Shown here: piece after piece, positions 13,614-19,944 of the stretch | Position numbering within the stretch: position 1 is the stretch's first letter | How the letters are laid out: every line of letters starts with the position of its first letter | Translations under genes and position numbers: made by a program | Notes under the pieces: generated by a model | Told to the model about the DNA's origin: nothing | Seen by the model: only the letters and a program-made list of their open reading frames with translations | Databases searched by the model: none | Source of the DNA: Chloroflexota bacterium | Lineage (GTDB): Bacteria > Chloroflexota > Limnocylindria > Limnocylindrales > CSP1-4 | NCBI GenBank assembly: GCA_021786265.1 | Contig: JAJYNP010000266.1 | Span: 1-19,944 of the forward strand | DNA: 19,944 nucleotides | Direction of reading: 5' to 3'

Positions 13614-15725
13614 TTGTTCTTGTTCAAAGTCGCCCAGAGGGCGTCTCGTCGATCGCTTGTCCGGGCGGCATGGGTCGCCGCCCTGATCGCTCTTCTCGCT
13701 GTCGGATCGTACATAGCCACTCCGGCCCCGGCAGCCGCCGCTGCCGGACCCAAAGTGGCGATCATCGTGGGCCCCGCCGGAGCGCGGACGGCGACGAACC
13801 GCGCACTGGGGAACGCCGCCGCACGAGAAGCGCAGCGGTACACCGCCAACGTCGTCAAGATCTACAGCCCGAACGCGACGTGGAGTCGCGTGAAGCGCGC
13901 GATCACCGGGGCCTCGGTGGTCATCTACATTGGACGCGGGAATGTGCTGACGACATCGGCTGCCAGCACACCGGTCTCTCCGGCCAAGGACGGGTTCGGG
14001 CTGGACCCGACCACCGGCGCCAACGGGACGAAAGTCCAGTACTACGGTGAAGCGTATGTCCGAACGGTTCGACTCGCTCCCAACGCGGTCGTCCTTCTCC
14101 GCCTCGTCACCTCCGCGTCCAGGACCGCCAAAGCTGGGGGATCGCGAACACACCAGCTCGTCGCTCGATACGGGGCGGACAACTCCGCCGCCGGGTTTCT
14201 GGCTGCGGGGGCATCTGCGGTCATCTCGGACACAGCCTCCTCGCCCGTGTACTACATTCGGGCGCTCTTCGGGAAATCCGAGTCGCTTGGCCTGCTGTGG
14301 CGCCAGGCTCCCTCCCAGCGCGGACAGGTGACGTCGGCCTCGTCCAAGCGGACACCGGGCGCGACTGTGCAGACCGCCGTGGCCGCCTCGAACACTGCAC
14401 CGTCTCCATCGATCGTGGGCTGGCCGGCCACCACGACGGCCAACGTGCGCCGAGGGTATGCGCACTACCAGGCCGCCCCGACCCTCACGCCGACCCCCAC
14501 GCCTGACCCGACGCTGAACCCGGTCGTCCCCGCCACGCCGGTCGCGGCACCGGTGGCGACGAGCGCCCCGACGGCCACCCCGACTCCGGCACCGACCAGC
14601 ACGCCGACACCGACGGCCACGCCGGCACCGGTGGTGACGCCCGCCCCGACGGCCACCCCGGCACCGGTGGCGACGAGCGGCAGCGGCATCTACGGGGCGG
14701 GCATCAACGCCGACACGCTGGCCAACACGGAGGTCGGCGGGACCAACGGCGGCGGCGTGAACACGCAGGTCGCCTTCCGCTTCCGCGCCATGACCACGTC
14801 GGCCCTGACGAGCGTGCGCTTCTACGTGATCGGGACGGTCTCCGGCTACGCCGGCGGGACCGGCGGCACCCTCAACGTGAGCGTGCAGACCGACGACGGG
14901 AGCGCCAGCCACGTGCCGTCCGGGCACGTCCTCGCCTCGGTCTCCGTCCCCGATGCCGCCTCGCTCCACGGCGCCGACGCGCTGGCCACGTTCGCCAGCC
15001 CGGCGACCCTCACGGCGGGCCAGCTCTACCACATCGTCTTCCGCAACACCGACCCCGCACCGAGCGTGAACTTCATCTCGGTCAACGGCACGTACGTCTA
15101 CGGCGCCACGCTCGAGCCCCAGCAGCCGCGCTTCTCCGACACCGACTTCGCGCTGCTCATGAACCAGGGCACCTGGGCCCCGCGCGAGAACTTCACCCCC
15201 ATCGTCAACCTCACCTACGCCAATGGCGTCGTGACCGGGCAGGGCTACATGGAGATGTGGATCCACAGCTACGAGCCGATCAGCGGGGCCGCGCAGGTCC
15301 GCGAGACGTTCACGCTGGGGAGCAGCCGCACCGTCTCGCAGGCAGCGGTCCGGCTGCGCCGCTCGAGCGGCTCGAGCCCGCTCACGATCAGCCTCGAGAC
15401 CGCGGCGGGCACGCTCGTGGCGCAGGGCACCGTGCCGGCCTCGAGCATCCCGGTCTCCGCCCCCGGCGGCGACAACGGGGGCGCGGTCTGGGCGCTGGTC
15501 AGCTTCCCCGCCGCGCACACCCTGCCCGCGGGCTCCTACCAGCTTGTGCTCTCCACGGCCAGCGACACGCAGTACACGATCTTCCCCATCCGCAAGGGGA
15601 AGGACTACGGCTACGGCCCGCAGACGTACTTCGCCGACGGCGAGGCGCAGTACACCTCGGGCAGCGGCTGGACCGCGTTCGCCAATCGGCCCGGCGAGAG
15701 CGACCTGCAGTTCTACCTGCGCTAG
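13614..15725 (+). CDS. Large exported protein: degenerate C25/CHAT-like N-domain, Thr/Pro linker, beta-sandwich C-terminus
   Basis: 703 aa from TTG 13614 (GAAAGGA, 10-nt spacer); GTG 13581 is an in-frame alternative. Residues 1-44 form a signal peptide: basic residues, a long hydrophobic core (AAWVAALIALLAVGSYIA) and an Ala-rich cleavage zone. About 45-285 form an alpha/beta domain starting GPKVAIIVGPAG, seen in exported Chloroflexota and actinobacterial proteins. From memory such relatives read YLGHGN, where this one reads YIGRGN (Arg108 for His), so any peptidase-like activity is doubtful. About 289-357 form a Pro/Thr/Ala/Val linker (PTPTPDPTLNPVVPATPVAAP type). About 365-703 form two beta-rich modules (GSGIYGAGINADTLANTEVGG start, FPAAHTLPAGSYQLVLS near the end), DUF4082- or lectin-like in texture. 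A surface role near the glycan is likely. The linker is shared at DNA level with the last gene of the window. Confidence 0.8.
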   Translation: MFLFKVAQRASRRSLVRAAWVAALIALLAVGSYIATPAPAAAAAGPKVAIIVGPAGARTATNRALGNAAAREAQRYTANVVKIYSPNATWSRVKRAITGASVVIYIGRGNVLTTSAASTPVSPAKDGFGLDPTTGANGTKVQYYGEAYVRTVRLAPNAVVLLRLVTSASRTAKAGGSRTHQLVARYGADNSAAGFLAAGASAVISDTASSPVYYIRALFGKSESLGLLWRQAPSQRGQVTSASSKRTPGATVQTAVAASNTAPSPSIVGWPATTTANVRRGYAHYQAAPTLTPTPTPDPTLNPVVPATPVAAPVATSAPTATPTPAPTSTPTPTATPAPVVTPAPTATPAPVATSGSGIYGAGINADTLANTEVGGTNGGGVNTQVAFRFRAMTTSALTSVRFYVIGTVSGYAGGTGGTLNVSVQTDDGSASHVPSGHVLASVSVPDAASLHGADALATFASPATLTAGQLYHIVFRNTDPAPSVNFISVNGTYVYGATLEPQQPRFSDTDFALLMNQGTWAPRENFTPIVNLTYANGVVTGQGYMEMWIHSYEPISGAAQVRETFTLGSSRTVSQAAVRLRRSSGSSPLTISLETAAGTLVAQGTVPASSIPVSAPGGDNGGAVWALVSFPAAHTLPAGSYQLVLSTASDTQYTIFPIRKGKDYGYGPQTYFADGEAQYTSGSGWTAFANRPGESDLQFYLR
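14482..14608 (+). repeat. 127-bp perfect direct repeat, copy 1 (Thr/Pro linker)
   Basis: Every base of 14482-14608 equals 19818-19944, at an offset of 5336. The match starts sharply (both flanking bases differ) and the second copy runs off the window, so the true repeat may be longer. Both copies are in the same reading frame of exported proteins. Confidence 0.95.
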
Positions 15726-15740
15726 CCCCGACCACCCATC

Positions 15741-15776
15741 CAGCGGGGCCGGGCGCCGCCGCGCCCGGCCCCGCTG
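15741..15776 (+). terminator. Perfect 16-bp stem hairpin after the exported-protein gene
   Basis: CAGCGGGGCCGGGCGC (15741-15756) and its exact complement (15761-15776) flank a CGCC loop, starting 15 bp after the stop at 15725. There is no T-run, but the stem is very stable. It should end the transcript or protect its 3' end. Confidence 0.75.
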
Positions 15777-15866
15777 CGTCTCCGGACCGATCTCCACCGC
15801 GCAGGGCGTACCCCCCGGGCGGCGCTCCGGGCATACGGGGGGTCCGGAGACCCTTGGTGGCAGGGG

Positions 15867-15872
15867 TATGAT
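15867..15872 (+). promoter_or_regulatory. Candidate -10 (TATGAT) for the GT4-Wzz genes
   Basis: TATGAT lies 91 bp before the GTG start of the glycosyltransferase, beyond the preceding terminator hairpin. No good -35 was found at 17 nt. Confidence 0.3.
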
Positions 15873-15963
15873 CGGGCGGAGAGGCGGAATCGCGCGCGAG
15901 GCCGGACGTCGTCCCACGAGCGGCTCCTCGTCGAACGCGTGATCGAGCCGGCGGAGGGATTGC

Positions 15964-17289
15964 GTGCCCGACCGATGCCGGGTCTGGATCGTCAACCACT
16001 ACGCTGACGCGCCCGACCGCCCCAAGGGCACGCGTCACTACGATCTCGCGCGCCACCTCGTCGCGCGCGGGAAGGCTGTGACGATCTTCGCGGCGGGCCT
16101 CAGCCACGTCACCGGCCGCGAGGAGCGGCTCGCGGCGGGCCAGCTCTACCGGACCGCCTGGTACGAAGGCGTCCAGTTCGTCTGGGTTCGCACGTTCCCT
16201 TACCGGGGGAACAACTGGCGCCGCCAGCTGAACATGCTCACCTTCCTGGCCGCGTTCCTCGTCGTCCAGGCACGATTCCCGGCTCCAGATGCCGTGATCG
16301 GCTCGACCGTTCATCCGTTTGCGGCCCTCGGCGCCTGGATCGCGGCGCGGCTGCGTGGCGCGCGGTTCCTGTTCGAGATCCGCGACCTGTGGCCCCAGAC
16401 GCTCGTGGATCTCGGCGCTCTCCGCGAGGGCTCGCCCGGTGAGCGGCTCCTGCGCGGGATCGAGGCGTTTCTCGTTCGACGGGCATCGATCGTCATCACG
16501 CTCCTGCCGGGGCTTCGCGCGTACCTCTCGGAGCGCGGTCTGCCGGTCGACCGCGTGGTCTACATCCCGAACGGCGTCGACCTCGAGGCCTTCAATGCCG
16601 GGCCAGTCAGCGATCAGCGGGTTGTCGGGCGGAACGCCCAGGCGCTCGCACAGGTCGGCTCGCTGCGTGCCGAGGGCCGGTTCGTGTTCGGGTACGTCGG
16701 CGCCTTCGGGCGAGTGAACCGGGTCAGTGTTCTCGTGCGAGCGGCCAAGATCGCCGAGGCGCGCGCACCGGGGCGTATTGGCCTGGTTTGCGTTGGGGAT
16801 GGGCCCGAGAAGCACGACCTGGAGCAACTGGGCGCCGGGAGCCCGGCAATTGCGTTCGCGTCCGCGGTGCCGAAACGAATCGTCCCGATAATCCTGCGGA
16901 GCCTCGACGCTACCGTCGTCCACGCCACCGAGACCCCGGTCTACCGATATGGGATCAGCTTCAACAAGCTGTTCGAGTACATGGCGGCCGCCAGGCCTGT
17001 CGTCTTCGCGTGCGTCAGTGCCTACGATCCGGTCGGCGCCACAGGAGCAGGAGTCTCGGTAAGGCCCGACGACCCCGAGCTCCTCGCGGTCGCCTTCCTG
17101 CGGCTCGCGGACACCCCGGCCGACGAACTTGCCCGAATGGGCGCAGCCGGTCGCGAGTACGTTGAGCGCGAGCACAACGTGGCGCGATCGGGCGAAAGAC
17201 TGGCGGCGGTGCTCGACCGCCTGGTTCCCTCCCCACCAGGATCCAGGTCGCGCGCATCCCCCATCAGGCCGGAAATGAAGCCAGGTTGA
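15964..17289 (+). CDS. GT4-family glycosyltransferase
   Basis: 441 aa from GTG 15964, with GGAGGG 5 nt upstream. It is a GT-B fold retaining glycosyltransferase. The N-domain has VWIVNHYADAPDRPKGTRHYDLARHLVARGKAVTIFAAG (7-45, acceptor side), a hydrophobic patch at 91-101, and FEIRDLWPQTLVDLGAL (137-153). The C-domain has YIPNGVDLEAF (200-210), FGYVGAFGRVN (242-252), IGLVCVGDGPEK (272-283) and FNKLFEYMAAARPVVFAC (333-350), with Glu338 in the nucleotide-sugar E-x7-E region. The pattern resembles WbuB/WcaI-type enzymes adding deoxy or N-acetyl amino sugars to lipid-linked glycans. It probably extends the sugar placed by the PGT fusion. It overlaps the next gene by 4 nt (TTGA), so the two are translationally coupled. 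Confidence 0.92.
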   Translation: MPDRCRVWIVNHYADAPDRPKGTRHYDLARHLVARGKAVTIFAAGLSHVTGREERLAAGQLYRTAWYEGVQFVWVRTFPYRGNNWRRQLNMLTFLAAFLVVQARFPAPDAVIGSTVHPFAALGAWIAARLRGARFLFEIRDLWPQTLVDLGALREGSPGERLLRGIEAFLVRRASIVITLLPGLRAYLSERGLPVDRVVYIPNGVDLEAFNAGPVSDQRVVGRNAQALAQVGSLRAEGRFVFGYVGAFGRVNRVSVLVRAAKIAEARAPGRIGLVCVGDGPEKHDLEQLGAGSPAIAFASAVPKRIVPIILRSLDATVVHATETPVYRYGISFNKLFEYMAAARPVVFACVSAYDPVGATGAGVSVRPDDPELLAVAFLRLADTPADELARMGAAGREYVEREHNVARSGERLAAVLDRLVPSPPGSRSRASPIRPEMKPG

Positions 17290-17936
17290 GTGCGGTGAAC
17301 CTCGTGGGATCGCCGCAGGCCAGGAGTGATGCTGCGGTGGACGCGTGGCGGTTGGTGGCAATCGTCGGCCGCCGGCTCTGGTTGATCCTGCTGGTCACCG
17401 GCATTGCGGCGGGTGGCACCTACATGGCATCTGGTCTGCTACCCCGGGAGTACCAGTCGGAAGCGAAGGTGCTCGTGGGGTCGCTGACGGAGACCCGTCC
17501 TGACTACCTCTCCGCGTACCAGGAGCTGGCCCAGACCTACGCAGCGCTGGCCACGAGCACGCCCGTCCTTGGTCGCGTCATCGACCAGCTCGGGCTGCAG
17601 GACACTCTCGAGGAGATCGCCGGTCGTCTCGACGTGCATGCGGCCGTCGGACAGCCGATCATCACGGTGGTCGGCACAGCCTCGAGCCCTGCTGCGGCCT
17701 CCGCTCTCGCGAACGCCGTGGCCGGAGAGATCACGGGGTTCGCGCGCCCGACCGGGGCCGACGCGACGAGTCTGGCCTCCGTCGTCCAGCCAGCGCTCCC
17801 CAACGACGTACCTTCATCCCCACGCGTGGCGCTCGACACCGCAGTCGCGGCCGCGCTCGGTCTTTCGCTGGGGATCGCTGCGGCGCTCCTGTTCCCGACC
17901 CGGGACCGGCGAACCGGCAAGGAGCGGACCAGGTAG
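17286..17936 (+). CDS. Wzz/YveK-type polysaccharide chain-length / co-polymerase protein
   Basis: 216 aa. TTG 17286 overlaps the stop of the glycosyltransferase gene; GTG 17295 is an alternative. Two transmembrane segments (about 31-50 and 186-204) flank an extracytoplasmic domain with the Wzz-type start LPREYQSEAKVLVGS (52-66), helical middle AYQELAQTYAALATSTPVLGRVIDQLGL (77-104), IITVVGTASSPAAASALANAVAGEI (125-149) and a Pro-containing stretch before TM2 (about 169-180). The cytoplasmic tail is short and basic, without Walker motifs, so any tyrosine kinase partner would be a separate protein; none is in the window. The family controls polymer length and export in Wzy-dependent pathways. A decayed partial copy of this gene follows directly. 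Confidence 0.88.
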   Translation: MSAVNLVGSPQARSDAAVDAWRLVAIVGRRLWLILLVTGIAAGGTYMASGLLPREYQSEAKVLVGSLTETRPDYLSAYQELAQTYAALATSTPVLGRVIDQLGLQDTLEEIAGRLDVHAAVGQPIITVVGTASSPAAASALANAVAGEITGFARPTGADATSLASVVQPALPNDVPSSPRVALDTAVAAALGLSLGIAAALLFPTRDRRTGKERTR

Positions 17937-17970
17937 ATCTTGTAAGCGGCCCGGTTCGCCGTCCGGCAGC

Positions 17971-18136
17971 ACGGCGGAGCGCTTGCCCAGACCTACGCGG
18001 AACTCGCCACGAGCACTCCCGTCCTCGGCCGCGTGATCGATGATGGCCAACCCATCATTCGCGTCACGGGCACGACTCGACTCCGCCCACCACCTCCGAA
18101 ATCGCGAATGCGGAGGCTGGGGAGATCACCGGCTGA
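17971..18136 (+). pseudogene. Decayed partial duplicate of the Wzz/YveK gene
   Basis: Starting at 17982 the frame reads LAQTYAELATSTPVLGRVID, nearly the same as residues 81-100 of the intact Wzz-like protein. It jumps straight to DGQPIIRVTGT (matching GQPIITVVGT), so about 20 codons are deleted. A frameshift follows, and another frame gives SEIANAEAGEITG and a stop at 18134-18136 (matching ALANAVAGEITG). There is no start codon or RBS. Confidence 0.85.
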
Positions 18137-18437
18137 CCCGCCCGACGGGGGTCTCTCCGTCGCTCGAGGCGTCGCGCGCATCTTCCGGAATCCGAGGGGA
18201 GACGAGCGGGAGGCACTCCGGCCGGGACGACCGGCCGCGCACCTCGCCACGCTCACCGAGCACCAACTCATCGGACGGGCTCGGCGAGGGTGACGCGTCC
18301 CGTCTGCTCGTCGAGCCCATCCGGCTCCAGAACCGCGCCTTTGATCTCCTCGCCCTCTCGCCGGCCCTCTCGCCAGACAAACAGGTGGACCGTCTCAAAG
18401 GCACAGGGCCTTGCCCTTGGGGCGCTGGGAGTCCCGT
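18137..18437. other. 300-bp region with possible further wzz debris
   Basis: No intact gene. A plus-strand frame contains LVEPIRLQNRAFDLLALSP and, in a neighbouring frame, KAQGLALGALG. These could be the decayed proline-rich segment and second membrane helix of the same wzz copy. The resemblance is weak. Confidence 0.3.
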
Positions 18438-18899
18438 CTAGTACGGGCAGCCCACGCTGTTGTAGCCGTCGTACTCGGCAGCCTCGTCGAGCATCGTCTG
18501 CCGGTCGAGGCTGGCCAGGACTGTGTTCATGTCGGAGAGGACGACGGAGGTGTTGACGAAGTGCGGGTACGGGAAGGCTACCGAGTTGAGCAGCGCTGCC
18601 ACCCCGGCGCGCAGGAGAATCCGTGCCGCACCGTCGAGGCCAGGCCCGCCACCCCCCTGCAGAGCAACGATCAGCGGCTCACTGCCGAAGCTGGAGAGCT
18701 GTAACGGGAATACGAAACCGGCCTCCGTGAGCGTCTCGCCTGGGCTGTACGTCACCCAGGCGTCAGTGTGGTTCTTCCAGTACCCGGGCGTGCAACCCTG
18801 GTCGCACGCCGCAACCGGGGCGACGGCGACGACTGTCATCAGGATGAGAGTTGAACTGGCAACCGCCAGAAGGCGTCGAAACGCATGAGGCATGTCCAC
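18438..18899 (-). CDS. Small exported protein (possible lipoprotein) with CTPGYWKNH motif
   Basis: 153 aa from GTG 18899, with GGAGGGGG 6 nt upstream; ATG 18893 is two codons later. The signal peptide is FRRLLAVASSTLILMTVVAVAPVAAC, where VAAC (29-32) could be a lipobox with Cys32 as the lipidated residue; a normal signal-peptidase site at AAA/AC is the alternative. The mature part begins CDQGCTPGYWKNHTDAW (32-48). This CTPGYWKNH block is a recurrent motif of exported bacterial proteins of unknown function. The rest is helical with few charges and ends YNSVGCPY; Cys32, Cys36 and Cys151 are the only cysteines. It converges on the wzz debris and is divergent from the riboswitch gene. Confidence 0.8.
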   Translation of the reverse strand: MDMPHAFRRLLAVASSTLILMTVVAVAPVAACDQGCTPGYWKNHTDAWVTYSPGETLTEAGFVFPLQLSSFGSEPLIVALQGGGGPGLDGAARILLRAGVAALLNSVAFPYPHFVNTSVVLSDMNTVLASLDRQTMLDEAAEYDGYNSVGCPY

Positions 18900-19261
18900 G
18901 GCGTACCCCCTCCACTCCTCGCGTACCGTGCCGCCACCGGGATCGACGGCGTCGCGCCCGTGACACCCCGGAATGCCAACGCTTACCCCCACCGGCGTCC
19001 ATCGCTAGTACTTCTCGGCCACATCGCGCCGTGCTGTTTGGCTCCACTTCGCGCGAGGATTCCCGGCCGTCGCGGGGGAATTCGCGCGCCGGGTGGTGGT
19101 CCGCGGCCGACGCGCAGCCGGCACGCAGGGTCAGCGCCCGCTGCCACGACCCAACGTGCCTGTGACCTTCGGCCACCCCCTTGCAGGACCATCGCGGGAA
19201 TGGTGGACGGCTCCCAGATGTCCTAGCGTGCCCCTCGACGCCTCTGTGACGAGGGGTCGGT
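18900..19261. promoter_or_regulatory. Divergent intergenic region with hairpin before the riboswitch
   Basis: About 360 bp without a gene. CCCCTCG (19231-19237) and CGAGGGG (19250-19256) make a perfect 7-bp stem with a 12-nt loop just before the riboswitch. TAGCGT (19224-19229) is a weak -10 candidate that would put the transcription start close to or within this hairpin. The remainder shows nothing recognisable. Confidence 0.4.
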
Positions 19262-19351
19262 CCGACGTCCAGCGAAAGAGCACACCCGTCGCGAGGCGGG
19301 GTCGCAAAGCCACGGGACTCCCCGAGCCCGCCGGGCTACCGAACGGGTCGG
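19262..19351 (+). ncRNA. GEMM-I cyclic-dinucleotide riboswitch, A20 variant
   Basis: The core motifs are in order: AAAGAGCACA (J1/2 strand), a 6-bp P2 hairpin CCCGTC-GCGA-GGCGGG with a GNRA tetraloop, then GTCGCAAAGCC (conserved GCAAAGCC with the intercalating A47), CACGGGACT, and the 3' P3 strand and closing GGGCTACCGA. The GCAAAGCCACGGG and GGGCTACCGA blocks are the usual GEMM-I signature. CCGAC (19262-19266) pairs with GTCGG (19347-19351) as an outer P1. From J1/2 to A47 it aligns base for base with the V. cholerae Vc2 aptamer and has A where Vc2 has G20; C92 is kept. The ATG at 19358 is 6 nt after P1 and no free Shine-Dalgarno is seen, so control of translation initiation is likely. Confidence 0.88.
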
Positions 19352-19357
19352 CGCGCT

Positions 19358-19944
19358 ATGCATCAGATCACGCACACAGTCGGCGATCCCGCATCCCCGC
19401 ACTTCCAGCGGCCGCGTCGGCACTGGCGCAGGGGCGTGGTGGGTGCCCTCGCGAGTGTGCCGATCATCCTGCTGGCCCCTGCCCTCCTGAACCCGATGCC
19501 GGCCGCCGGTGGCGCGACGCCCGCGCTGACGGTGTCCGGTCCCCGGGTCCCCGACGCCATACTCGCGGTCGCCGGCAGCAACTTCGCCCCGCACGAATCG
19601 ATCCAGCTCCTGTGGGATGGATCCGCCGGCGGCATGCCTACAGCCGATGTCGATACCCAGAAGAGCTTCACGGTCGACCTGGTGATCCCCGCCAACGCGA
19701 CCGCGGGCACCCACGTGCTTGCAGCCGTGGCAGCCTCGCCGAAGGGAAGCGGGGGGAGGGGCATGGGCGCGGGCACAGGCTCGCGCCTGCTCGCCTCGAC
19801 CGCGGTGACCGTGACCGCCCTCACGCCGACCCCCACGCCTGACCCGACGCTGAACCCGGTCGTCCCCGCCACGCCGGTCGCGGCACCGGTGGCGACGAGC
19901 GCCCCGACGGCCACCCCGACTCCGGCACCGACCAGCACGCCGAC
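19358..19944 (+). CDS. Exported Ig-like protein with Thr/Pro linker, 3'-truncated by window edge
   Basis: 195 codons visible and open to the window end. About 1-51 form a long signal peptide: a polar, Arg-rich start RPRRHWRRG, hydrophobic core VVGALASVPIILLAPALL and Ala/Gly cleavage region. About 56-152 form one Ig-like beta module with VAGSNFAPHESIQLLWDGSAGGMPTADVDTQKSFTVDLVIPANATAGTHVLAA-type pattern (71-123), common in exported Chloroflexota proteins. From about 154 a Thr/Pro linker begins whose DNA is identical, as far as visible, to that in the exported protein at 13614-15725. The C-terminal domain is therefore probably the same beta-sandwich module (inference). Expression should be set by the cyclic-dinucleotide riboswitch directly upstream. 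Confidence 0.85.
   Translation, partial: MHQITHTVGDPASPHFQRPRRHWRRGVVGALASVPIILLAPALLNPMPAAGGATPALTVSGPRVPDAILAVAGSNFAPHESIQLLWDGSAGGMPTADVDTQKSFTVDLVIPANATAGTHVLAAVAASPKGSGGRGMGAGTGSRLLASTAVTVTALTPTPTPDPTLNPVVPATPVAAPVATSAPTATPTPAPTSTP
19818..19944 (+). repeat. 127-bp perfect direct repeat, copy 2 (Thr/Pro linker)
   Basis: Identical to 14482-14608 for all 127 bases to the end of the window and in the same reading frame. Its downstream boundary is not visible. Confidence 0.95.

Noticed and set aside
14482..14690. Repetitive CCGACxCC pattern as a CRISPR or minisatellite
   Set aside because: It encodes a Thr/Pro linker in frame with the gene, has no spacers, and the short repeats are just codon repetition.
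13458..15995. Long open frame on the minus strand opposite the exported-protein gene
   Set aside because: It is antisense to a well-supported gene with a signal peptide and beta modules. Its translation is Arg/Gly/His-rich without family features, as expected for a shadow in GC-rich DNA.
18033..18441. Small plus-strand frames as new genes after wzz
   Set aside because: They lack ribosome binding sites and contain fragments of the Wzz-like protein in shifted frames, so decay is the better explanation.

Overview
This is a very GC-rich bacterial window whose genes look most like Chloroflexota (inference). The best indications are a Thr/Pro-rich exported-protein linker, an Ig-like NFAPHES...LLWDG module next to it, a fused MoaD-MoaE protein and frequent GTG/TTG starts. 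No rRNA, tRNA or CRISPR array was recognised.

Region 1 (1-8522) is ordinary chromosome with scattered metabolic and regulatory genes. It starts with a class III aminotransferase cut by the window edge. Next, on the minus strand, are a six-segment membrane protein and an orphan relative of the lysine 5,6-aminomutase alpha subunit. Then come a GAF-GGDEF diguanylate cyclase (plus), a ferritin-like protein with a damaged ferroxidase site (minus), a fused molybdopterin synthase MoaD-MoaE with an eight-helix membrane protein upstream of it (minus), and a UPF0173 metallo-beta-lactamase-fold hydrolase (plus).

Region 2 (8523-about 18440) looks like a surface glycan locus with looser codon use. It holds a DegT/DnrJ sugar aminotransferase, a divergent proline-dehydrogenase/phosphoglycosyltransferase fusion, a FemAB/GNAT-type acyltransferase, a large exported protein with a Thr/Pro linker and beta-sandwich C-terminus, a GT4 glycosyltransferase, and a Wzz/YveK-type chain-length protein followed by a decayed copy of part of itself. 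A plausible division of labour (inference) is: DegT makes an amino sugar, the PGT half of the fusion loads the first sugar phosphate on undecaprenyl phosphate, GT4 extends, the FemAB-like enzyme acylates, and the Wzz-like protein sets chain length.

Region 3 (18438-19944) holds a small exported CTPGYWKNH protein (minus) and the start of an exported Ig-like protein (plus). The latter sits directly behind a GEMM-I cyclic-dinucleotide riboswitch that carries A at the position equivalent to Vc2 G20, the substitution associated with cGAMP-binding GEMM-Ib variants. Its linker shares a 127-bp perfect repeat with the linker of the large exported protein 5.3 kb upstream.

The strongest candidates for something new are the PRODH-PGT fusion and its glycan locus, the A20 GEMM-I riboswitch, and the orphan KamD-like protein that seems to have lost its PLP-contact residues.
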